From the NCBI RefSeq assembly GCF_000718255.1, contig NZ_JOFJ01000002.1, positions 62,001 through 126,000 on the forward strand: a stretch of DNA of 64,000 nt, read 5' to 3'. The stretch comes from Spirillospora albida. GTDB lineage: Bacteria; Actinomycetota; Actinomycetes; Streptosporangiales; Streptosporangiaceae. Every line of letters begins with the position of its first letter. The stretch's first letter is position 1. Position numbers and translations under genes: made by a program. Below are positions 57,258-64,000 of the stretch, one piece after another. Below the pieces are notes generated by a model. That model was not told the DNA's origin. It saw only the letters and a list, made by a program, of their open reading frames with translations, and did no database searches.

Positions 57258-57944
57258 TCACTTCGAGCGCTTGCGCAGCCGCTCGATGTCGAGGATCACG
57301 ACGGCGCGGGCCTCGATCCGCAGCCAGTTGCGCTGCGCGAAGTCGGCGAGCGCCTTGTTGACCGTCTCGCGGGACGCGCCGACGAGCTGCGCCAGCTCCT
57401 CCTGCGTGAGGTCGTGGTGGACGTGCAGCCCGGAGTCGCCCGGCTGGCCGAACCGCTCCGCGAGGTCGAGCAGCGCCTTGGCAACGCGTCCGGGCACGTC
57501 CGTGAACACGAGGTCGGCCATGACGTCGTTGGTCTTGCGGAGTCGCTGGGCGAGGGCGCGCAGCAGCTGGACGGCGACCTCGGGGTGCCCGGTCAGCCAC
57601 GGGCGCAGATCGTCGTGGCCGAGGCCGGCCAGCCTGCACTCGGTCACCGCGATCGCGCTCGCGGTGCGCGGCCGCGGGTCGAACAGGGACAGCTCGCCGA
57701 ACATCTCACTCGGGCCGAGGACGCTCAGAAGGTTCTCCCGGCCGTCCGGCGCCGTCCGGGTCAGCTTGATCTTGCCCTCGAGTACGACATAGAGCCGGTC
57801 GCCCACCTCGCCCTCGTTGAACAGCGTCTGACCGCGGGCGAGCCGCACCTCGGTCACGTTGGCGCGCAGCGCCTTGGCGCCCTGCTCGTCGAGTGCCTCG
57901 AAGAGCGGGGCTCTGCTCAGAACGTCCACGTCGCGGTCGGTCAC
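57258..57944 (-). CDS. crp: Crp/Fnr-family cAMP receptor protein
   Basis: 228 residues. The cyclic-nucleotide-binding domain has FNEGEVGDRLYVVLEGKIKL and the phosphate-binding cassette FGELSLFDPRPRTASA; the C-terminal HTH carries LTQEELAQLVGASRETVNKALADFA. It has no Fe-S cysteines, so is Crp-like. It begins with GTG after a strong GGAGGAGA site. It corresponds to mycobacterial Rv3676 by context. Confidence 0.94.
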   Translation of the reverse strand: MTDRDVDVLSRAPLFEALDEQGAKALRANVTEVRLARGQTLFNEGEVGDRLYVVLEGKIKLTRTAPDGRENLLSVLGPSEMFGELSLFDPRPRTASAIAVTECRLAGLGHDDLRPWLTGHPEVAVQLLRALAQRLRKTNDVMADLVFTDVPGRVAKALLDLAERFGQPGDSGLHVHHDLTQEELAQLVGASRETVNKALADFAQRNWLRIEARAVVILDIERLRKRSK

Positions 57945-58242
57945 GCTTCTCCTCCTTGAACACCTACATGCACAGTGTGACGTACGTCCCACCGCATACG
58001 TGAGGGCAGGGTCGCGGCGCGTACCGGAACCCGGCGGATGACCCGCCCGGCGCCGCGCACCCGCCACGCGAACCCGCGCTGAGCTGCGTGTCGCCACGGA
58101 CCCGTCCGGGTCAAGTGTACGGACCGCCGGGTGAATGCCATCACACCGGTGCACTTCCCCTTCTATCGGACGGCCTGCGAAGGTCCCGGCGAGACTCGCC
58201 GTGCCGCCCCGCCGCCGGACGTCCGGGACCTACCCTGGCGCT

Positions 58243-58983
58243 ATGGCGACCCAGGCGACCCCGCGGCAGAGGGCCCGACGGTTCCGGAGCGAGACCCGTC
58301 TCGGACTGGTCCGGCGGGCGCGGAAGATCGATCGCATGCTCGGGCAGACGTATCCGGACGCCCACTGCGAGCTGAACTTCTCCAACCCGTTCCAACTGCT
58401 CGTCGCGACCGTCCTGTCCGCGCAGACGACCGACGCCCGGGTGAACCAGAACACGCCGAAGCTGTTCGCCGCCTACCCCACCCCGGAGGATCTCGCCGCC
58501 GCCGACCCGGAGGAGGTGGAGGCGATCCTCAAGCCGCTGGGGTTCTTCCGGGCGAAGACGCGCTCGGTGATGGGCCTGTCCGCGGCGCTCCGGGACGAGT
58601 TCGGGGGAGAGGTCCCCGGACGCCTCGAAGACCTCGTGAAGCTCCCCGGCGTGGGCCGCAAGACCGCCAACGTCGTGCTGGGGAACGCCTTCGACGTCCC
58701 CGGGATCACGGTCGACACCCATTTCGGCCGCCTCGCCCGCCGTTTCGGCTGGACGACGGAGACCGATCCCGTGAAGGTGGAGCAGGAGATCGGCGAGCTG
58801 ATCCCGCGCAAGGACTGGACGATGCTCTGCCACAGGGTGATCTGGCACGGCAGGCGCATCTGCCACGCGCGGCGTCCCGCCTGCGGGGCGTGCCCCGTGG
58901 CGGACCTCTGCCCGGCCTACGGCGAGGGACCCGTGGACGAGGAGACCGCGCGGAAACTCGTGAAACCGGGGCCGTTCTCATGA
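58243..58983 (+). CDS. nth: Endonuclease III
   Basis: 246 residues. A DNA glycosylase/AP lyase for oxidised pyrimidines. It has the HhH motif LPGVGRKTANVVLG with the catalytic Lys, the catalytic Asp in TVDTHFGRLARRFGW and a C-terminal [4Fe-4S] loop C-x6-C-x2-C-x5-C (CHARRPACGACPVADLC). The ATG at 58243 gives the normal length. crp is divergent; a NUDIX gene follows. Confidence 0.96.
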   Translation: MATQATPRQRARRFRSETRLGLVRRARKIDRMLGQTYPDAHCELNFSNPFQLLVATVLSAQTTDARVNQNTPKLFAAYPTPEDLAAADPEEVEAILKPLGFFRAKTRSVMGLSAALRDEFGGEVPGRLEDLVKLPGVGRKTANVVLGNAFDVPGITVDTHFGRLARRFGWTTETDPVKVEQEIGELIPRKDWTMLCHRVIWHGRRICHARRPACGACPVADLCPAYGEGPVDEETARKLVKPGPFS

Positions 58984-59026
58984 GCATGATGGGAAGGAAC
59001 CAGGCCCTACCGAAGTTGGGAGTGGA

Positions 59027-59686
59027 GTGACCGACCTCGCAGCGACCGCCCCTGCATGGCTCGACCGATTCCGCACCAAGGCGCCACGGCTTCCGGTGCC
59101 CGCCCATTTCCGTCCCGCGTCCGCCGCGCGCGAGGCCGCCGTCCTGATCCTCTTCGGGGACGGCCCGGAGGGGCCCGACGTCCTGCTCACCGAGCGGGCC
59201 GCGACCCTGAACGCGCACGCCGGGCAGCCCGCCTTCCCGGGCGGGCGCATCGACCCGGAGGACGACGGGCCGGTGGCGGCCGCCCTGCGCGAGGCGTGGG
59301 AGGAGGCCGGGGTCGAACCCTCCGGCGTCGACGTCCTGTGCACCATGCCCGAGCTGTACCTGTCGCGGAGCGGGCACCGGGTCACCCCCGTCGCGGGCTG
59401 GTGGCGCGAGCCGTCCGAGATCGCCCCCGGTCATCCCGGCGAGGTCGCGATGGTCGCGCGCGTGCCGATCGCCGAACTCGTCGACCCGGCGAACCGGATG
59501 ACCGTCCGGCATCCGTCCGGGGTGAGGATGGGCCCGGCGTTCGCCGTGCGGGACATGCTGGTGTGGGGCTTCACGGCCGCGCTGCTCGCCGAGGTGCTCA
59601 TCGCGGGCGGCTGGGAGCGGCCCTGGGACGCCGAGCGCGTCGAGGACCTGCCGCCCGACGTGCTGACGCTCGCGTCCCGCGGCTGA
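59027..59686 (+). CDS. CoA-pyrophosphatase-type NUDIX hydrolase
   Basis: 219 residues. The CoA-NUDIX signature LTERAATLNAHAGQPAFPGGRIDP precedes the box GGRIDPEDDGPVAAALREAWEEAG. Such enzymes hydrolyse CoA and its thioesters to phosphopantetheine and 3',5'-ADP. GTG start after GGAGTGGAG. It lies 43 bases after nth, the order found in mycobacteria (Rv3674c-Rv3672c), except that the thioredoxin-like gene seen there in between is missing. Confidence 0.92.
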   Translation: MTDLAATAPAWLDRFRTKAPRLPVPAHFRPASAAREAAVLILFGDGPEGPDVLLTERAATLNAHAGQPAFPGGRIDPEDDGPVAAALREAWEEAGVEPSGVDVLCTMPELYLSRSGHRVTPVAGWWREPSEIAPGHPGEVAMVARVPIAELVDPANRMTVRHPSGVRMGPAFAVRDMLVWGFTAALLAEVLIAGGWERPWDAERVEDLPPDVLTLASRG

Positions 59687-59863
59687 CCGTCCGGGAGAAT
59701 CTCAGCGCTTGCGCCGACGGTGCCGGGTCGCGGATGAGGCGGCGCTGACCAGCGGATCCTGCTCCCGCGACGCCGGACATCATCCTGTGCGGTGAGGGCC
59801 GGAATCGGAATCCCGTCCGATCAGGGGACGTCGATCCGGGCCGGGGCACTATACGGTGAAGCG

Positions 59864-61060
59864 GTGCTGCACGACCACCTTCTCGACGTCATCCTTCTCG
59901 TGCTCGTCGTGCTTTTCGGAGTGTCGGGCTACCGGCAGGGCTTCATCGTCAGCCTGCTGAGCTTCATGGGCTTCGTCGGCGGAGGCGTGGTCGGCGTGCT
60001 GATCGCCCCGCCGATCGCGGGCGCGGCCGTGGACGGCGCCGCGCAGCAGGCCCTGCTCGCCATCGTGATCGCGTTCCTGTCGGCGACGCTCGGGCAGCTC
60101 GTCGCCTCCTCGCTCGGCGCCGTCCTGCGCAACCGGGTGACCGGCATGAACGCCCGGACGGCCGACGCGGTCGGCGGCACCTTCGTCAGCGCCCTGTCGC
60201 TGCTCATCGTCGCGTGGTTCTTCGGCAACCTCGTCGCGCAGTCGGAGTTCAAGCCCGTCCGAACGCAGGTCGCGGGCTCCACGATCATCAACGGCATCGA
60301 CGACGTGATGCCCGCGCCGGCCCACACCTGGTTCACCTCGTTCCAGGGCTTCGTGAAGGGCAGCGAGTTCCCGCAGGTCTTCAACGGGCTCGGCGGGGAG
60401 TCGGTGGTGCAGGTCCCGCCGCCGGACGACTCGATCCTGACGACCCCGGCGCTGCGCGCCGCCCGCCGCAGCATCGTGAAGATCACCAGCCTGGCTCCGC
60501 AGTGCGAGCGCCGCATCGAGGGCACCGGGTTCGTGTTCGCGCCGGACCACGTCATGACGAACGCGCATGTCGTCGCCGGCGCGCGGGGGGCGTCGACGGT
60601 GCAGCAGATCAACGGGGCCAGCGACCGCGGGCGGGTCGTCCTCTACAACCCCGACCGCGACATCGCCGTCCTGTACGTGCCCGGCCTGGACGCGCCCGCG
60701 CTGAAGTTCGCCAAGCCCGCGCGGGTCCGCGACGACGCCGTGATCGCGGGCTTCCCGAAGAACCAGCCGTTCCGGACGGGCGCCGCCCGCATCCGCGCCC
60801 GCCAGACGGCCAAGGGTCCGGACATCTACCACTCCGGGCAGGTCAGCCGGGAGATCTACGCGCTGCGCGGCCTGGTGGAGCAGGGCAACTCGGGCGGGCC
60901 GCTGCTCGCCACCGACGGAACGGTCTACGGCGTCATCTTCGCCGCCGCGCTGGACACCCCGTCCACCGGGTACGCGCTCACCGCCGAGGAGGTGGCGCCC
61001 GACGCGCGCGCCGGCGCCGCCCGCACCACCCCGGTCTCCACCGAGAACTGCTCCGACTGA
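59864..61060 (+). CDS. Membrane serine protease MarP
   Basis: 398 residues. Four transmembrane segments of a CvpA-like domain (about 5-125) anchor a trypsin-like periplasmic protease. The catalytic triad is His235 (TNAHVV), Asp266 (NPDRDIAVL) and Ser343 (EQGNSGGPLL), nearly the same numbering as M. tuberculosis MarP, which is needed for acid resistance and cleaves the peptidoglycan hydrolase RipA. Cys residues near the ends of the protease domain may be redox-controlled. GTG start. Confidence 0.93.
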   Translation: MLHDHLLDVILLVLVVLFGVSGYRQGFIVSLLSFMGFVGGGVVGVLIAPPIAGAAVDGAAQQALLAIVIAFLSATLGQLVASSLGAVLRNRVTGMNARTADAVGGTFVSALSLLIVAWFFGNLVAQSEFKPVRTQVAGSTIINGIDDVMPAPAHTWFTSFQGFVKGSEFPQVFNGLGGESVVQVPPPDDSILTTPALRAARRSIVKITSLAPQCERRIEGTGFVFAPDHVMTNAHVVAGARGASTVQQINGASDRGRVVLYNPDRDIAVLYVPGLDAPALKFAKPARVRDDAVIAGFPKNQPFRTGAARIRARQTAKGPDIYHSGQVSREIYALRGLVEQGNSGGPLLATDGTVYGVIFAAALDTPSTGYALTAEEVAPDARAGAARTTPVSTENCSD

Positions 61061-61066
61061 CCGCCC

Positions 61067-61522
61067 TCAGGAGAGCTCCTTGAGGCGGAGAGGGACGGGG
61101 CCTTCGGGTGGGGCGTCGTGCACCGCGCGGACCTGCCGCACGACCCCCCCGACGTCGATGCCGTGAGGCGGGGCGGCGGCGTAGGTCTCCAGCCGGTCGG
61201 CCGCGCGGCTCAGCAGGGCGCGGCCCCCGCGGGTGTTGCCGCGGCGCAGATGCGTGATACCCACCGCGACCTGGGCGAGGCCGCGCCACAGTTCCCGCTC
61301 CGCCTCCGGAGCCGCCTTCCAGGCGCCTTCCAGGACCTCGTGCGCGTGGAAGGGACGGTCGGCGTCCAGGAGCCGCTGTGCTTCCGCCAACGCCTCACCG
61401 GGTTGCAGGGCCAGGTCGTCCGGCATCGTGGGTATCCCGGTGGCGCCGTGCGGCAGTGGACGCCCGTAGGCGTCACGGGGGCGTGCGTTGCGTGGGCGTC
61501 CTGCGTCGTCCCGGTCGCGCAT
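61067..61522 (-). CDS. DUF309 protein
   Basis: 151 residues. The conserved core is QRLLDADRPFHAHEVLEGAWKAAPEAERELWRGLAQVAVGITHLRRGN, diagnostic of DUF309, a helical protein with a possible metal site (HAHEVLE). Its N-terminus is Arg/Pro-rich. It converges on marP 6 bases away and precedes no obvious partner. ATG at 61522; a GTG three codons upstream is in frame. Function unknown. Confidence 0.9.
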   Translation of the reverse strand: MRDRDDAGRPRNARPRDAYGRPLPHGATGIPTMPDDLALQPGEALAEAQRLLDADRPFHAHEVLEGAWKAAPEAERELWRGLAQVAVGITHLRRGNTRGGRALLSRAADRLETYAAAPPHGIDVGGVVRQVRAVHDAPPEGPVPLRLKELS

Positions 61523-61552
61523 GGACCTCACGGTACGCGGACGCTCCGCGGG

Positions 61553-62470
61553 TCAGACTCCGGGGTCGGGCAGCCAGCCCAGAAGATGGGAATCGAACTC
61601 CCTGGGGCGCTCCTGGTGCGGGAAGTGCCCGGCACCCTCGATCAGCTGCCAGCGGTACGGCGCGGAGACGTAGCGTCCGGAACCCTGGGCGCTCGCGGGG
61701 AGCACGCACGTGTCGAGCGCCCCGTGCAGCTGGAGCGTCGGCACCTGGATGGGCTTGCGCATCCGGTTCGCGTAGCGGATCCCGTCCGGGCGCGGCTGCG
61801 AACGGATCAGCCACCGGTAGTACTCCAGCGCGCAGTGCGCCGTGCCCGGGATCTGGAACGCGCGCCGGACGAGCCGTTCGGTCCGCTCGTCCGGCCACCC
61901 GGGCGCGGACCACTCGTGCAGGAGCTGCCCCACCAGCTCGGCGTCGTCCCGCAGCAGCCGCTTCTCGGGCCACATCGGGACCTGGAACCCGAGTGTGTGG
62001 CGGGTCGCCCACGCCTGCCCCCGCAGATCACCCCGGACGGCCTGCCGCAGCCGCAGCGGATGCGGCACGCCCACCACCGCCAGCCGCTGGACGATCTTCG
62101 GGTGGTAGACACCCATCGTCCACGCCAGCAGCCCGCCCCAGTCGTGCCCGACGACCGTCGCCCCCGCCTCGCCCAGCGCCCGGACGAGCCCCGCCGCGTC
62201 CCCGGCCAGGGTCACCAGGTCGTAGCCGCGCGGCGGCCGGTCACTGCCGCCGTAGCCGCGCAGGTCGACCGCGACGGCCCGGTACCCGGCGCCGGCGAGC
62301 GACACCAGCTGGTTGTGCCACGACCACCAGAACTCGGGGAAGCCGTGCAGGAGCAGGACGAGCGGCCCCTCGCCGGCCTCGGCGACGTGGAACCGGGTAC
62401 CGCCCGCGCTCACGGCCCGGTGCGTCCAGGGACCGTCCACCTCGATCGGCGACGAGTCGTGACCGGCCAT
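61553..62470 (-). CDS. Epoxide-hydrolase-like alpha/beta hydrolase
   Basis: 305 residues. The oxyanion motif LLHGFPEFWWSWHNQL and nucleophile elbow VGHDWGGLLAW (Asp nucleophile) identify an epoxide-hydrolase or haloalkane-dehalogenase-like enzyme; IEGAGHFPHQERP carries the catalytic His. It corresponds to ephE in mycobacteria by context. ATG at 62470, one codon after a TTG. It is preceded by the holin-like gene. Confidence 0.92.
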   Translation of the reverse strand: MAGHDSSPIEVDGPWTHRAVSAGGTRFHVAEAGEGPLVLLLHGFPEFWWSWHNQLVSLAGAGYRAVAVDLRGYGGSDRPPRGYDLVTLAGDAAGLVRALGEAGATVVGHDWGGLLAWTMGVYHPKIVQRLAVVGVPHPLRLRQAVRGDLRGQAWATRHTLGFQVPMWPEKRLLRDDAELVGQLLHEWSAPGWPDERTERLVRRAFQIPGTAHCALEYYRWLIRSQPRPDGIRYANRMRKPIQVPTLQLHGALDTCVLPASAQGSGRYVSAPYRWQLIEGAGHFPHQERPREFDSHLLGWLPDPGV

Positions 62471-62477
62471 CAAAGGG

Positions 62478-62909
62478 TCATTCCGGAAGCGCGGGGGTGC
62501 TCGTGTCGCCGCGACGGCGGAGCATGGTCAGGTCGTCCTTCAGCGTCCGGCGCGTCCGCTTGGCCCCCTCGATCCGCTTCATCCGCAGCGCCCCGACGAA
62601 GATCAGCGCGCCGGCGAGGAGCAGGTACACCGTCGCGACGGTCAGGAACGCGGCCCAGTGCCAGAAACCGAGCGCGACCAGGCCATAGGCGGCGGATATC
62701 GACAGCAGGATGACGATCAGGCCGCCCATGACCGCGGCGATCGTGAACATCACACTGCCGTAGGCGGCCTTCTTGGCGTCCGCCTTCAGCTCGAGCTTGG
62801 CCAGCTCCATCTCCGCTCTGACGAGATCGGAGACGTTGCTCGACGCCAGCGCGACGAGTTCCCCGAGGGACCTGTCCTCGACGCGCTCGCCCGGTAGTGC
62901 CTCGGTCAT
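62478..62909 (-). CDS. Phage-holin-superfamily (actinobacterial holin-X) membrane protein
   Basis: 143 residues. A helical N-terminus (ERVEDRSLGELVALASSNVSDLVRAEMELAKLELK) is followed by two transmembrane segments (about 55-75 and 83-108) and a charged tail. It belongs to the actinobacterial 'phage holin family' (DUF1469-like), not to a phage. Its start codon directly follows the nhaA stop, so the two are co-translated; ephE follows 7 bases later. Confidence 0.88.
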   Translation of the reverse strand: MTEALPGERVEDRSLGELVALASSNVSDLVRAEMELAKLELKADAKKAAYGSVMFTIAAVMGGLIVILLSISAAYGLVALGFWHWAAFLTVATVYLLLAGALIFVGALRMKRIEGAKRTRRTLKDDLTMLRRRGDTSTPALPE

Positions 62910-64000
62910 TCACTCACTCCTTCCAGGGGCCGGCGGTCCATCCGGGCGCGCGCGCACGCGCACCCTGTGCCGGAAGACGACGGTGGCGGCCGCCGAGGCG
63001 ACCAGGCTCGCGATCAGGACCGCCGTCGTCACTCTCTCGAATTGTGACGGGTCGGTATAGGCCAAACCGCCGATCAGCAAGGAAACGGTGAAACCGACTC
63101 CGGCGAGCAGCGCCACACCGGCGATCTCGCGCCAGTGCAGTTCGTCCCCGAGCGTGGCAAGGCCGAGCCGGACGGCCGCCCAGGCCCCGCCGAAGACTCC
63201 CAAGAACTTACCGACCACGAGGCCGGCGATCACCCCGAGGGCCACCCGGTCGCCGAACACCGCACCCAGGGCGGACGGGGACAGCGCCACCCCCGCCGAC
63301 AGGAACGCGAACAGCGGCACGCAGAAACCGGCCGAGAACGGCCTCAGCGCATGGTCGGAGCTCTCCGCGTTCGTGGGGCGTTCGTCCGGTGTCTCCTTCG
63401 GGCTCGTGAGCATCCCCAGCGCGACACCCGCCACCGTGGCGTGGACCCCGCTTCGCTGGACGAAGTACCAGGCGAGCACCGCCAGCGGCACGTACAGCCA
63501 GGGGCTTCTGACGTTCCGCGCCTGGAGCGCCCCGTAAGCGGTGATCAGGATCACGCCGATGATGAGGGGCGTCCAGTGGAGACCGTCGGTGTAGAACAGC
63601 GCGATGATCGTGATGGCGATCAGGTCGTCCACCACGGCGAGGGTGAGCAGGAACGCGCGCAGGGGGGCCGGGCAGGTCGAGAAGGTGACCGCCAGCACGG
63701 CGAGCGCGAACGCGATGTCCGTCGCGGTCGGCACCGCCCAGCCGCGCGCGGCGCCCGGCTCGCCCGCGCTCACCGCCAGGAAGATCAGCGCGGGGATCGC
63801 CACGCCCGCCATCGCCGCGATCACCGGCAGGGCGGCCTCGCGCGGGTCCTGGAGCTCGCCGTGGGTCAGCTCCTCGCGCAGCTCCAGGCCGGCGATGAAG
63901 AAGAACACCGCGAGGAGGCCGCCGGACGCCCAGTGCTGCACGTCCATGTGCTCCAGGCCGAGCCAGGAGGGGCTGAGCTCGTACGTGCGCAGGTCCTGGT
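62910..64000 (-). CDS. nhaA: Na+/H+ antiporter NhaA (5' end beyond window)
   Basis: At least 363 residues visible; the N-terminus lies outside. NhaA exchanges Na+ for H+ across the membrane. LEHMDVQHWASGGLLAVFFFIAGLELREELTHGEL matches the segment with TM helix 2, and the double-aspartate ion site is in VVDDLIAI, with VPTATDIAFALAVLA before it. About ten membrane segments remain. The frame is open to the window end. It is followed without a gap by the holin-like gene. Confidence 0.95.
   Translation of the reverse strand, partial: QDLRTYELSPSWLGLEHMDVQHWASGGLLAVFFFIAGLELREELTHGELQDPREAALPVIAAMAGVAIPALIFLAVSAGEPGAARGWAVPTATDIAFALAVLAVTFSTCPAPLRAFLLTLAVVDDLIAITIIALFYTDGLHWTPLIIGVILITAYGALQARNVRSPWLYVPLAVLAWYFVQRSGVHATVAGVALGMLTSPKETPDERPTNAESSDHALRPFSAGFCVPLFAFLSAGVALSPSALGAVFGDRVALGVIAGLVVGKFLGVFGGAWAAVRLGLATLGDELHWREIAGVALLAGVGFTVSLLIGGLAYTDPSQFERVTTAVLIASLVASAAATVVFRHRVRVRARPDGPPAPGRSE

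Noticed and set aside
62478..62909. Holin-like protein as evidence of a prophage
   Set aside because: This family is a chromosomal actinobacterial membrane protein; no other phage gene is nearby and the locus is conserved.

Overview
The window is very GC-rich, with G/C at third codon positions, frequent GTG (a few TTG) starts and purine-rich ribosome sites. Its gene content is actinobacterial: a WhiB protein, a MarP protease, YbaB next to RecR, a DUF5063 protein, TadA-associated proteins, and WhiJ-like XRE/ATPase gene sets. I infer a filamentous actinomycete of the Streptosporangiales, perhaps Actinomadura-like; the species cannot be read from the sequence. No phage, insertion sequence, CRISPR array or biosynthetic cluster was seen.

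Layout. 0-6.3 kb: replicative helicase dnaB, a divergent MarR/SnoaL pair with palindromic operators, then an alkylation-repair block (ada-alkA fusion, ogt) ending in a second sliding clamp (dnaN paralogue) behind a PafBC-like promoter. 6.3-9.3 kb: XRE-cupin regulator divergent from a B3/B4-domain protein and an EamA exporter; a RidA protein; tRNA-Ser(CGA). 9.3-13.1 kb: tadA with two TadA-associated proteins, upp and small membrane/PH-domain proteins. 13.3-18 kb: XRE-TPR and GntR regulators and an MFS transporter whose N-terminus carries five 26-residue tandem repeats; then about 770 bp without a convincing gene. 18.7-25.5 kb: tRNA-Ser(GGA), SRP RNA, dnaX-ybaB-recR-DUF5063, aspartokinase with an internal beta-subunit start, and a TetR regulator. 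25.5-34.8 kb: S9 peptidase, beta-lactamase-like hydrolase, MerR, two small proteins, LysR divergent from a PLP lyase, an SDR and catalase.

34.9-46.4 kb is the most accessory part: a short SWIM protein, MarR and a glycosyltransferase sharing an 18-bp intergenic palindrome, a frameshifted DUF6461 remnant, orphan membrane and secreted proteins, a WhiJ-type regulator/ATPase set, HxlR/VOC with two matched operators, a DUF6461-Lsr2 fusion, and an unknown two-gene unit behind stacked palindromes.

46.6-64 kb is conserved core resembling the Mycobacterium whiB4-ponA2 to marP-ephE region: tRNA-Pro, metallophosphoesterase, yqeY, bifunctional PBP, WhiB, two ArsA-like ATPases, SPFH protein, DUF4177, RidA, NUDIX, metallo-beta-lactamase, Crp, nth, CoA-type NUDIX, marP, DUF309, epoxide-hydrolase-like protein, holin-like protein and nhaA (cut by the window edge). 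This block mixes cell-wall synthesis, redox and acid stress, and DNA repair. The strongest leads are the clamp paralogue with its promoter motif, the DUF6461-Lsr2 fusion with its degraded second copy, and the repeat-bearing transporter.
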